A stretch of 64,000 bases of DNA from Aldrovandia affinis. Taxonomy: Eukaryota > Chordata > Actinopteri > Notacanthiformes > Halosauridae. A model generated the notes under the pieces. That model made no database searches. It was not told the DNA's origin and saw nothing but the letters and a program-made list of their open reading frames with translations. The stretch spans positions 52,501-116,500 of the forward strand of contig JAINUG010000327.1 of the NCBI GenBank assembly GCA_029706075.1. Direction: 5' to 3'. Positions 33,858 to 46,635 of this stretch are shown one piece after another. Within the stretch, counting starts at the first letter, position 1, and each line of letters starts with the position of its first letter. A program made the translations under genes and the position numbers.

Positions 33858-34985
33858 GGGATAGACAGACAGACAGACACACTCACACACAGAAAAAGAA
33901 ACACTATATATATATATACATACACACTCACACACAGAGTTGACCATGCCCAAGCCCCACTACACCAGGAGACTTGAAATGGTCACGGGTGGTAGAGGGA
34001 TAGGGAGGGATCTTTCACCCTTAAGCCATCCAACGGCATAGCAAGTCCATGTAAAAGGCGAACTTAGCTAGCTTTGTGTTAATGTTCAACAGTGGCAGGA
34101 TGAGATAAAAATGGCATAGATTGTTTCCCGGGAAGGGAAACAAAATGTTGAGGATGCACCAACCAAATGGTACAAAGAAGTTTGAGTTCTGCCTTCAGTT
34201 TACTTTCTTTACGTATTCCAATATTTACTTATTGAAATGTTTATTTTGCCGCTTGAATGGGGCAAAGATGACACGTTACAAATTATTAATAGTTTTAAGA
34301 AAGAAAAAAAAGTTAAAATCCCTAATTTTTTCATATAGTCATACAGAATACAGGTAGTTTAGTGTATATTTGTACAGTCTTTTAGAACTGTTTGAAGAGA
34401 CTCATCACATTGCTATAGTGCATCCATGATAAATTTGCTACTCTTTTTGTGCACAAGCTAGACTCATAAGTTAAAATTTTTGTCTCCCTTCTCCCATGGA
34501 TAAAAATGCTTTAGTGGCTGGTATCTTTTTTTTTTTTTTTTTTTTTTTACACAACCATAGTATTTTGCAAAATAATGTATCTATATATGAAATGCAAATT
34601 AAAGGAACATAATCCCTTGCTTATTTTGTTTTGTTTGTTTGTTTTTGCAGTAAATGATAACTTTGGTTCTGCAATAAGAACTGTATTCCTACCAACACCC
34701 CCTCAGTCTGTCACACGTTCTAAATGAAAGAGCAGATTCACCAATTTCATTATTCCATAAGTATGTACTTTGTAGTCTAGACTGTGTTTAAAGCAGCCTC
34801 GACAGAGCTGTACCACTTTTGAATAGTTTTACTTTTTAGAGAATTGACACCTGCTACCACGGTGTTGTGAACATTTCTCATTATTAATATATGACTCACT
34901 GTATGTATGTTAATTTGTGATATTTTCATTTCTGTTTGTATTTTTCGTTTAAGCATTTCTGAACAATAAAGTGCTGTATTGTGCT
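33858..34985 (+). other. adnp: adnp 3'UTR with poly(A) signal
   Basis: Non-coding sequence after the TAA at 33855-33857. AATAAA at 34965-34970 is followed by a GT-rich GTGCTGTATTGTGCTT element, a convincing cleavage site. It contains a short TA repeat (33907-33919) and a poly(T) run (about 34526-34549). Confidence 0.7.
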
Positions 34986-35179
34986 TCTCACAGTGTTCCC
35001 CCGCTGGCTTGGTTTTTACTCCCTCCATAGAGAGGAACACGTGTGTCAAGAGAGCAGGTAGAACATCGCAGTTGACTTATTACTGAAGTTCTAATGTATG
35101 AGCCTGGCTTGTATTCAAGGAACACATTCGAGAAAACTACAGAGAAGCCTTATTGGAAAGTAGAAATGACTGTTCTTGG

Positions 35180-35353
35180 CCTCCCGGGTGGCATAACGGT
35201 AAGAGTGGCATATGACTGGAATGCAAGTTGACCACTGTAGCCGTGGTTCGAAACCCCCCTGGCTGAGTACCGCTAGGGGGCGGCAATTGGCTGTCCACCC
35301 CAGAGGGAGGGGGGAGGGAGAGCCGGCACAAGCTCGCCGAGGAGCGGTAAAGG
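35180..35353 (+). mobile_element. SINE, family A, 3'-truncated
   Basis: Head GGGTGGCATAACGGTAAGAG, B-box GGTTCGAAACCCCCC, body GGGCGGCAATTGGCTGTCC and GAGCCGGCACAAGCTCG. The AAATTGGGAGAAAA tail is missing. Confidence 0.75.
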
Positions 35354-35611
35354 ACACAACACGACAGCAACAACCAGGGCTTTGCAACATCAACGCACCC
35401 TTTGCAACTTCAGCAGAGGGGATTTCAGAGGGTGTTGCATACCCTAGCACAAAATATAACTACAGCGCAACCGTTCACGTAGATGTTGCGCATCATTGAT
35501 TGTTGTTAGCAAATGGAACATAGTCATAGTTCATAGGTCACATTTCATTGAGTTAGTAGCTAATGATATAGATATAGCATCATTTGTTCAACATGGTATA
35601 AAATAAACCAA

Positions 35612-35950
35612 CGTCCGACGCTGGCCACGGAGACCGGGGTTCAATTCCCCGTCTCGCCAGAGTCAGCTCTGGCCGGGAGCGCCACCAGGGGCGGCGATTG
35701 GCTGTCCGCCCCAGGGAGTGAAGAGGGAAGCCGACATGACGTTCGCTGCGCATAAGAGTGGGCCTGTAGTAGCAGGTTACGGTGGACAGCTTGGTGAGTG
35801 CTGTCTCGGAAGAGGCATCAGGTCGCCTTCGTCACTACCGGTTGCAGGACTACGGCAGCGAACTCGCATTACTAGGGGGGATTGACATAAAAATAGCAGG
35901 TCTAATTGGCTATCAAATTGGGAGAAAATGGGATAAAAATCTGAAGCAAA
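35612..35950 (+). mobile_element. SINE, family A, nearly complete
   Basis: Contains GGGTTCAATTCCCC, the GGGGCGGCGATTGGCTGTCC body, CTGTCTCGGAAGAGGC, and the tail ATTGGCTATCAAATTGGGAG. The head is partly degraded. Confidence 0.8.
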
Positions 35951-36104
35951 AATTTAAAAATAAAAAAAGTGTAAGGACACCATGTTGCATAGGCTGCACA
36001 TAGCCTTTGCAGATGTATAAATTGCAGAGTGCTTGTGATTGTTGCATTGCGTGAACTGCGAAGAAGTTGCACAAGTTACGTAGAAGTATGTAGAGGCCTT
36101 AACG

Positions 36105-36372
36105 CGACCTGGTAAACATAGTTGGGCGAGTCCAGTCTCGGAGGAGGCGGATCATTGGCTGTCTGCCCCAGAGGGAGGGGGGAGCGAGAGCCGGCACGAG
36201 CTTGTCGAGGAGCGGTAAGGTGACCTGGTAAACATAGTTGGGTGAGTTCCGTCTCGGAAGAGGCGGATCATTGGCTCAAGGTATTAGCTTGTCCCGTTGG
36301 GGCGGGTGGCGAGTTCATGGGGGAGGGTATAATCAGCCACCAAATTGGGAGAAAAACAGGAAAAAAATCAGA
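36105..36372 (+). mobile_element. SINE, family A, fragment with internal tandem duplication
   Basis: The segment beginning GACCTGGTAAACATAGTTGG occurs at 36105 and again at 36222, giving a ~117-bp tandem duplication of the SINE body. It ends in the usual CCAAATTGGGAGAAAAACAGG tail. Confidence 0.75.
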
Positions 36373-39300
36373 AACTGTTCTTTGGTTCTAACTTTCTGAA
36401 AACCATGCCTGAGCCCTGGAGTGAACCATCCATGTGGTGAATTTATATAGTAGATTAGAGACCTTGAATGTCTTCCATGGGTTGAGGTCAGGACATAAAT
36501 GTGCTTACGTTATATTTTTCTCCGACCGGTGTGAGGACTTAAGCCACTATGAAACCTGCCTAGCACCTGCTTGTGTCTCGATATAGCGAGCTATGGGAAC
36601 GCCCCTTGCTTTTCTACAGGAATACATACACAAGGTGGACGTTTCATTCCTTTCTGTTGAGTGGGGGGCATTGTTTACTGTCTGTCATGATCCCCTTTTT
36701 TTGTTAATTAGCCTTGTTGATGAAGAAAATCTCTGAAGTGATCTCATGGGTGAAGTAATTAAGCATGACCTGGCAACCCAGATACTATAGATAGTTGGTA
36801 CACAACGAATTTGTAAAAACACCTCAAAAGGTAGATGATATCACCACAGCTGGCACTCCAAACATTATTGTGCATCATTACAATTACAATGCATTTTTTT
36901 GTAAGCTTAAAAGTACACTTCTACGTGTAAGGATCACCAGACAGTGGTATTTCCAAAGGTATTGTTTTGCACTAGTTACTTGCTGATGCACTTTACATTT
37001 TAGTTACCTAATAGTTGTTTTTATTTGCAAATAGTAAGGGAGAAAAGCACATTTGGATCTGGAACTTAGAATGGGCTGATTATTTTTTTCCTCAGAATCT
37101 AGCTCAAACATCTGAAGCTGTTAAAATATTCAACATAGATACTCTACAATTGTTGACATTAGCTGTGTGAGTTCTTTGCGTACTCTGTTCTTAGGGTTTT
37201 TGAGGAAAACATTCTTCTGTCCTGAAGAGGGTTCAGAGCTCAAAGGGATGGTGTATTTCTTCTTTCTGAGTGAAAGAAGAAGCACATTGAACGTGTTACA
37301 TTGAAACAGGAATGGGAACATTAGTGCCAAAGCTAGCTCGGCAGTGCACACTGGCTGTAATTGCAGATAAAAATCCAGCAATGTGTTAAGCGTACACTTG
37401 CCTGGGTAAAGAGAGATTAAATTGATAGAAACTACCTTCTCTGAGAAGTCATGAGATCACTGATTAGCCTTACAGGTGAACAGCAGAGAGAGAGGGGACG
37501 GTGTAGGGAGGGAGCAGTGGTTGGAGGCTGTAAGAAGGGAAGTTGGGCTGTAGGCCCTGATCTGCAGTGCAGTGTGCAGCAACAGCGCCAAGCAGCCCAG
37601 GAGCAGGGGTGGGGGAGGGGTGCCACCATAGCTGGAACTGTTCTGATATAGTGGAGCCCCCTGGAGGAAGAGAGCAGTAATTGACGCTTCACAGTCCCTG
37701 GTGGCAGATCAGGGGAACTGTAGAGGAGGGATAACTGGCAGAGATAAATGGCTGTCGGAGACAAGAGTACAATAAGAATATAAGAATAAGAGGTGAATGT
37801 CTGTGTTCTTTGTTTTCTCTCCCTAATCAGCTGAAGAGCGTTACCAGGATGAATCAGGGTTCATGTGCTCTCTGGTGCATTCCGCCTGTATTGTATTCAG
37901 GGATTCTGTGCAGTTGCCATGAAACTGGCCTGGTTGTTTGGTGGGATCTTTTGAAATGGTCACAGCAATCCCTTCTGTGCACGTTCCACCTCCACCATGA
38001 AGTGGGTTTTTGACAGAGAACTGTGAATGGTAAAGATGGTTATTTTGTGACGTGTACCTCAAAACTTATCCAAGCGTGTGTGTATTCTCCTCATCGCTGC
38101 TGTCTTGGCAAGGATAAGGGGTACTTGGTGACACGGTAACTGGCTGCGGTACTGAGCCAGAACCAACAGGTCAGACAAGGACAGAATACTGACCTGCAGT
38201 CTACCTGCCATGACTGTCAAATCACCCGATGTTCTATCATGCACACAATGTCAAATAAACTGCCAATGTCTAGTGTGAGAAAGCACCATCAATTGTTTCT
38301 TTGGAAATGTCTTCCATATGTGAAATGTATGGACTCTAACCAAATGCAAAGACAGGAATGTAATTTGAATGCCATTTTCAGTCAGTAGAGGATCCTCAGT
38401 TATCACCCCACATACAATAATATGCAAGTATATTTAGCCTACTGACATTTTCACATTGATTGCTGGCAATTTCTTTGAATGAGAAAGGCTTTGAGTAATT
38501 GCCAAAATCATCACACTCGTAACAATCCCTAAGCCACTATTTGAGATGTGTGTTAGGAGACTGAGGCAAAACCTGGCCACTTGTTTTCAATGACCTGGTT
38601 TTGCAGCCTGCAATCCGTCAGCCTGAAATCTGTCTCTATGGTTGAACACATATCAAGATAATTAGTGGCGGTTAAGACATAAATACTTTTTAAAAAGACT
38701 GAAGTTATAACTTTAACAGAATGGACTAATCTAAAAGGCTTTTATTGACAAAAAGCATATGATGTTGTCCTGACGATGCACTGTACACAGGTGGTGTTGT
38801 TTTGCACAGTGCCATGACAGCTGGATTTGCTCAATGACTTTATTTAAGTTAAAATATAAGGCACTATTTTTTTTCAGTGTAAGTGGTACTTGCCCTGTGC
38901 ACAACATTTTACTAATTGTATCTCCTAGATAGGTGATGCCTCTAACCATTTTAAGGATGTCAAACTTTTTTATTTTTAAATATAATAAATATTTATAAAC
39001 ATTGTGAATTACAGGAAAGTATGAACATTAACAATGGGACAGATGTACTGGATTTTCAGTTGCTTTTATATATTTTTTAGTACCATGTTGTCATTAATAA
39101 ATAGTTAATGTCAGTAATGAGTGATAACCTTTTAAAACATCTCCTTAGTGCCAATGGGTATTTCAGATTCATTATTTGTTTTCTTGGAAGAAGTACACAG
39201 TGGAAAGAATGCAAGTACACAAGTCACATTATGTTACTAGTAAACATGTCTTATTGATAGAGTAGCGTGAAAACGGCTGATTAAAATGGATAAATTGCTC

Positions 39301-41639
39301 TTTGTGCCAATAGCCATGAGCACAACTACAAGAATCACAAGTGCAATATCGTACATTACATGACTAATTGGATTATTCAGGGTCCGCAATGAGATAACAT
39401 TCAATGGTTGCTCAACAAGTGGATTCGTGACTGGATCGAATTACAGTCTATAAAATCTAAAAATTACAGCCCCGATAAGCCTAAATATGTGTTGGTCAAT
39501 TTTAGAATAATTGTGCTCTTGTTATTTTGTCATCTCCGATTTTCTGGTGATTTTATTCATTTTATTAAGTGTTGACCGGCCGACTCTCTTATGGCGAAGG
39601 ATATGCTATTGCCTACGTGCAGGCAACGTGTTTCAGCATAACACTGCACGCAAACCGGAGGTTGCCATTCTATAAGATGAGTAACTCTCAGTGTATCAGC
39701 CTTGGTGCAGTTGATCAATCCATACAGGTGATACTGATAAAAACCCCATTGGATGTTTGGGAAGATTGGGAGATAACTGTTTCGAATAGCTTATGCAGCA
39801 GAATACGTCTCGACAGCATCTCATTCATGCCCTCCTGAAACGACAAAACCTTTCTAACAGCTTGCCCCTCGTCTCCCGAGGGCCCTCTGTCGGTGTGACA
39901 GGTTCGAAATCCGCTGTGCTGGGGCTTATCGCAGTAAGCAGGCGTGTGTTTTTCCTTCGTTGGCTCCATGTTTGGCATTGTGTTGTCTTGTTCTCTTTAA
40001 AATGGTTCAAACCTATCCTTAACCGCCGTGGCACGATTTTCACTAATTTTCAAAAATAATATTTTCCAATAATTTGTTAGCTATATCTTAACTGTAAAGC
40101 GAGTATCTCTCCCTCTAGTGCTGCCGGGAGGGGGGCTGTGTTGCTGCGTGTTCCACCTACACTGGAAACAAATGGCAGTTAGCCCTCAACTCTTATTTTC
40201 TACTTACAAACCTGTTGACGTGTAAACCTTGCATTCACTATTCGGCCTGTTCGTTGTTCAAGGGGTGACTTGGATAACGAAGTTGATTCTCAAACTATTG
40301 TTCCACATCAAAGTAGGATGGGGTATCTGTGAATTCCATATCGATGTTTTAATTATTTATTTATTTAGTATTTTTGCTGCTTAACATAAATATAACATAA
40401 ACGTATAACATAACGTAACATAAAAATTTTATCCTAGAGACTTGTGTGGGTAATTTGAATGATTACATTTAGATCACTTATGCCTTAATTGTCTTTTAAA
40501 GCTCATAAAGGCAATTCGAAATGTATGTTCCAACCATCACCGCGAGATGTCACAATTTTACTGATAATAAGCAACTGTAACAATAAGCGCCTTTTGAGAG
40601 GGGCTCAGAAGTTAAAAGCGGGTTAATGTAGGCTACTTCATTATAATTCAAAGCCCATTTTCCTTGTTCAATAACCTACATATTGACCTTAGAGAAAATA
40701 ACGGGGTTACCGTGGACATGTACACTTAATTAAATAGTGTTTTTTAATTAAATAACGTTTTTCACAGTAGCAACTAATTTTGGTATCTTTGACCCAATAT
40801 CAGGATCCATTTTTGAAATACTTTAACTCTTTAGATGCGAGTGAAATTTGAAAAACCTCCTGGAGGTCCCTAATAATTAATGAAGAAACATGTTACTAAC
40901 CAAAACGTACACTCATGTGTTAGAAATGAGTTTGAAATAGTTGTGGAAATAGATGTTTCTTTCAAAATGGTCAGTAATCTGCAGGACATTTTATTTTATT
41001 TTAAAATATTTGATCCAGGTCCTTTACTTCTTTATGTAATCTATTTGTGTGCCTGATAGTACATTTGTGAAGCTTCTTGAAGATTTGGATTGTATTCACT
41101 TCCAGATAATGGGAACCTGGGAATTCTGTGCATGATAATGGGAATGTTGTGTGAACAAAAACCACAATTGTTTGTCAAACCATGCTCTGTGCACTTTTTG
41201 TATAAAACATTTTCAAATATGGAAAAAATATTATGCGCCTGCATTACCTCTCTAAAATAACAAAAAATACAATTTCTCAAGAGTATGAATAACTATGGAG
41301 GCCAAAAGTGTGTGTGTGTGTGTGTCTGTGTATGTATTTAAAATAACTTTGAAAAATAAATCCACCCATAGTCAAATCTCTACCCATAATAATGAATTGG
41401 ATATTATAAATTATGAGTTAAATTATAATATTCATTGAATTTGCAGAGGAAGGAAATAAGAAACACAAATGAATGATACATAACTGAAATTCCTTGTAAT
41501 TAACTGTTAAATATCAGTATGTAACTTGCGCACTTTACAGTTCTGTGTCTATATCTATAGTGGTTGGACATTCTCACTAGGTGTGGGTATTGTTCATTGT
41601 AACAACTATTGTAATACAATGCTGTTCAATGAATATCGG

Positions 41640-41740
41640 GTTGAACGAGCACTCGCACGAGGCGCAGCGGAGACGCGCCTGATGAAAGCGAGGCTGAAGC
41701 CGGGAGCAGTTTCCTGGGTGCGTACAGCGTCACTGTAAGG
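41640..41740 (+). other. pard6b: putative pard6b 5'UTR exon
   Basis: A CpG-rich stretch (GCACGAGGCGCAGCGGAGACGC) ending in a strong donor at 41741 (GTGAGTAT). Acceptors at about 41803 and 41826 would join it to the exon carrying the ATG. Inferred from splice signals and base composition; the transcription start is not located. Confidence 0.35.
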
Positions 41741-41992
41741 GTGAGTATTATGTGTGTGCATGAGAGGATAGAGGGAGAGAGTTTGGACGCAGGTTGTTGT
41801 CAGGCGGAGGCGTTGGTATTCCCACAGGAGGACAGCACGGCGATATACCTACCTGAGTGGCTTAGGACACAGGCACATACTTGGGATAGTACGCGGAGAC
41901 CATTAGGTGTACGAAGAGGGAGTGCAAGTCGGAATAGGGCAAGCCCCGGTGAGGGCAAGTGTGAGCTGTAACGGGGGTCCTGGTTTTGAAAG

Positions 41993-44608
41993 ATGAACAA
42001 AAATCACCGAGTGCCGAGCAACCGAACTCTGAGCGCCGTGGAGGTGAAGAGTAAGGTGCGTATTAACCAGCAAGTAGATGTGCAGTGTGTCTTGTGCCGC
42101 AGCACCCCCTGTTATAAAAGCCATGGCTAGCAAACTAGCTAGCAGCTTACTATCGCCCTCTTAAGATTGTCTGTGCCGCTAGCCAGCTACTAGCTATCCA
42201 GGTTTCGGCTTAGCCAACTTGCTAGCTACCTACGCTGCGAAGACAGAACAAGTGTCAGGACGGGTTTGTTTTGGGGGGTGTTGCTAACGTAACGTTAGAA
42301 GTTGTCATGCGATGTTCTTGTAACTGGGAGCTAGCGGGCTCGTGAAGTTGGAGGGATGTCATTGAGGGCGACAAGTTAATGTTTTTTTTGTCAACATGCT
42401 AGCCAGCTATCTAACGGCATGTCACGTATTATTACGCAGCCCTGGCTACCACAGAAAGCATTCCGAATCACAAACGGTGCTTAATGCCAGCCAGCGAGCT
42501 TGCAAGTCACGGAACAATTAGCTAGTTGGCTAACTAGCTGGCTAACGCTAGCTTTGAATCTTTTTCCTCTCTCTGGGTCAAATTGCGTTTGTCTATAGCC
42601 TAATGGCTATCTCAGATGTGTGGGTCTATAAAAAAACTTTGGAAAACAACAGGTATTACCAGTTAGCTAGCTGTACTTTACACGTAGCTAACGAATGTTA
42701 GTTTTTCTTATAACTTTTGTTAACGCAACGTTACAGGTTACAGCTCACAAATGTATTTGCTATTGCTGTGTGAAGAAAATACAGGGGAAACGGCTACAAT
42801 TGGGAATGTAACTTGGCTAATGTTGGTTAGCGAAATTGTTTGAATTAAAAGTTGTGTCTGGTTTGCCAAAACGAGTAAATTAACCATGGCCCTTGGACTC
42901 TTGACGGACCTGTCTTATTTAGCTAGCTACCTGCTTCCTCCAACAGGTGGACCGTTTACAGGCAGGTTGATTTGGCCTCTTTCCAGTTTACAGGAGGTGC
43001 AGGAACGTCTCGTTTCGTTAACGTAGTGCACTTCTATCGCAGCGTTGTGTTGTTATCCAGCCCATTGCGAATGTGCAGCAAAGGTGTAGACAATTAGCGT
43101 CTTTAGCAGGCGAATTTACCAATGTAATTTACATTTCTTATTTATTTCATTAAACGATGAATTACACCTTCCACGTTACGTCTTCGAGAAATGCGAAACA
43201 AATTCATAGCTAGTTAGCAGTATCGAGCTAGATCGTTTAAAAAAATCTGAAGGCATATCCCGGTTAACTGCAAATGTAGCTGCATTTGTTGATGATCTGC
43301 TTGAATGACAAACTAAATAACGCTAGGTAGCCAAGTCAAGTCATACACGGACATTATAAATGAGGGAAACAAATGAGTCACGTTTACGTTAAATAAAGAT
43401 AGCTTGCTAGTTCGCTATATAAAGTAGTAGCTACCACTAAAACTGGAGCATTTGGCTTTGCTGATTTGGTGGGAGTTGTCCCAAGTTATGATTTCACAGC
43501 AAAAGGTTAACGAGTCACTGAAAGTTCCAAATAATTTCATTTTAGCTCTAATTGTTACACGATAACAGCGAAACCTATGGGATGTCAGTGAACCGAGAAT
43601 CTCAAACGATAACATACTGCTTGAAAAGAAAATGATTAATGCCAGTTTAGTACCTCATAAGTACGGTCATCTTGACCGTTTGAGGTCAGACCGTAAATGT
43701 TCCAACGCAGCGTGCTTTGTACGCTGCTAACTGACAGCCAGTCGCACTTGTTTTTCCCTGTCCAGGCATCACATTTTTCCCTTGCAAATAACCCAAGACT
43801 TTTGAAACCACACTGTGTGAATAATGAGCGCTTGAAGCACACAGTTCCTAACTGGTACACTAGCGGGAATTCCTGCGGGCAAAAAGCGACTGATTCATTT
43901 AAGACCGATGTGTCAACAGGGGCTGAAGACGCGAGCGCGTGCGTGTGTGTGCGCGCGCGTACGTGTTTCGGGATTATTTCGTAAGAAACAATGCCTCCAT
44001 CGATACATTTGACAAACAAAAGAAAGTAAAAGAAACGTATTAAAAATATTTTCAAATAAGTCAACTCCTGCAGCAGAGAAAGACCCCCCCTCCTGTCATG
44101 CACTAACACACACACAAAATCCACTCATTTGTTTAGAAAACGGACACGCAGTAAAAATTTGTTGGTCAAATTAAAGCCCTTGTGATGCATGCTGGATCTG
44201 CATAGACCCTGAGGAACTACTTATGACATAGCATTTGAGTTGTTGAGCATGTATTGTCATGCAAATGGTCCCTGTATGGTTTACGTATCATCACCCTGTG
44301 TGTTATAAATCCTCTCCTCCAATCTACAACTGTGTGTTTGTGTGTGTGGCAGTTTGGTGCCGAATTCCGTCGGTTCTCCCTGGATCGCTCGAAACCGGGT
44401 CGATTTGACGAGTTCTACGGGCTCCTGCAGCATGTGCACCGCATCCCTAACGTAGACCTGCTGGTGGGCTACGCCGACATCCACGGGGACCTGCTACCCA
44501 TAAACAACGATGACAACTACCACAAAGCCATCTCCACCGCCAGTCCACTGCTGCGCCTCTTCCTACAGAGAAAAGGTATGGGAGAGGTGGCTTCTGGGGG
44601 TGTACTGC

Positions 44609-44661
<53 letters not shown>

Positions 44662-46303
44662 TGTGTATTGAACAGGCAACAAAACCAATAATTATTTGTA
44701 AAAAGTAGTAATACGTTTTTAAAAAGGCATTTCCATTTCCATTTCCATTAGCCTTCATTATGACTGACAAGCCTGTAAATTCTGGTTCTGGCATTGTCCA
44801 GTGCAATTGGAGTCATTAAAAATGAACAATGAAGGATAATTTTATTTCCTCGCCCACCCTCCTCTTAATCTCAGGCTGCTTCGTCTTGCTGTAACATGTC
44901 TGCTGAGGACTGAAAGTGGCAACGTGATTGTTACAAGTGCTATTGGATTTCTGACCTGTCTTGGTTGGGCTGTGTGTGGAAATGGCCCGACTGCAGATTC
45001 AGCGTCTGTTTTGTCTGTTTGAGTGATACTGAGAGATTATGACCTCAGGGCTCCGTGCTTAAGCTCTCTCCCAGTGCCATACGTCCTGTAGACGCTAAGC
45101 CACTTTGTCAGACTGGGATTACAGGGGTCACTGTGTAATACCGTATGCTTGAGTTTCGGTTACGAGTGGACGCCAGCGTCACACTGCGGTCACACCCACT
45201 GTCGCTCCTAATATAATATAATAAAATACGCCATTTAGCAGACGCTTTCACTTACAGTAGTGAATGCATACATTTTTCAGTATGTGTGGTCCCAATGGGA
45301 ATTGAACCCACAACCTCAGCGTTGCCAACGCCATGCTCTACCCACTGAGCCACACAGAACCACGTGGCTCCTCCGGCATTGTGAACTGTACTGTGTTTGG
45401 GCCGAGAGGCGGTCAGAAGTGTGTGTGCGCGCTTGTGAGCATGGGTGTACATTTGACATTTTAAGCATTTAGCAGACGCTCTTGTCCAGAGCGACTTACA
45501 AGATGTGCATTAATACATGGTAGATAATACATGTACAACCTTCCGTGTGTCACTCCTACCTGTTTGGAAAGCTTTGGCTCAAGCAGTGGTGCAAGTGTGC
45601 ATGTTATGCAGTGTGTATCTAATTTAAGAGCTCAAGACTGAATTCCCCTCTTATAGTTATTAATGAACGAATGATATAGACTTCACTGACTGACCTTCAC
45701 TTTTGCTGTGCTTAACATTTACGTAGCTACGGTCCACCTTGCGTTTAAATTGAAGGTGTGGCGTGCAGATCTTATCACTGCATGGTAGAGGTGGCGGTTT
45801 TACATAGGTAGGGAGACCGCTCTGCTGATCTCTTGGATTTCATTCAGTGGGTTACTGTGACAACGTTACCTTTTAAATTTTTCTTAAAAATAAAACTGTG
45901 TAGATAAGTAGAAAGATTTTCATGTGTCGTTTGAAAAACTGAAAAAAATAAGATAACACAGACTGTCCCTAAAACCAGAGTAATGACTGAGTGCAATAGA
46001 TTTTTGAACACACTGGTATGAGTGCTCTCTTGAAATAAGGTTGGTGTGTTTGTGTTTGTGTGGGAGATGGAGCGTGTTATGTAGCCTACGTATTGAATTT
46101 GACAAGGCCGTCAGGTCTAGAATGAGATGTGGATATTGTGCTCCTCCTCGAGTCCTTCTTTTCATCCCAGCCTCAGGGCTTAATCACTCCCACCTCCTTT
46201 ATCCAGATAATTTCTTGTTGTTGCAAGTTGTACCTGCAAAACAAGAGCCGTCTGACCCCTAACCCCTTAGTCCTGGCATGCACACGCACACACACACACA
46301 CAC

Positions 46304-46337
<34 letters not shown>

Positions 46338-46588
46338 GCAATCTCTCAGGCATGCCTACAGTTACACGAACCCTCACGACCCATCCTTTCTCTTACGTAA
46401 TGCCTGGACTTCTACAGTGCCACCAGCAAATTCCCCGCTTGTTTACCCGTTTCCATGGTAGCACTGGAGAGGCCTGCACTCTGTGGGATTAATGGTTGTG
46501 TGGTTTCTCTGGGCCTGAGTGCTGTAGATGGTGTGTGGCTGGCTGCGCTCTGAGTGTGTGCGCTGTTTTGTGTTGTGTGCACTGGATT

Positions 46589-46635
<47 letters not shown>

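Larger units (their letters stand above)
34990..41600. other. adnp-pard6b intergenic region
   Basis: About 6.6 kb with no supportable gene. The first 1.4 kb is a cluster of three family A SINE pieces. From 36380 to 41600 I see only AT-rich unique sequence with short chance ORFs. There is no sign of BCAS4, which lies between these genes in human. Confidence 0.6.

Noticed and set aside
44254-44691. 145-codon ORF ending in poly-Tyr
   Set aside because: It is pard6b exon 2 read through its donor into the TTA repeat; the donor at 44576 is clear.
45290-45359. tRNA gene on the minus strand
   Set aside because: Has A- and B-box-like sequence but lacks a proper acceptor stem and continues into a SINE body and L2 tail.
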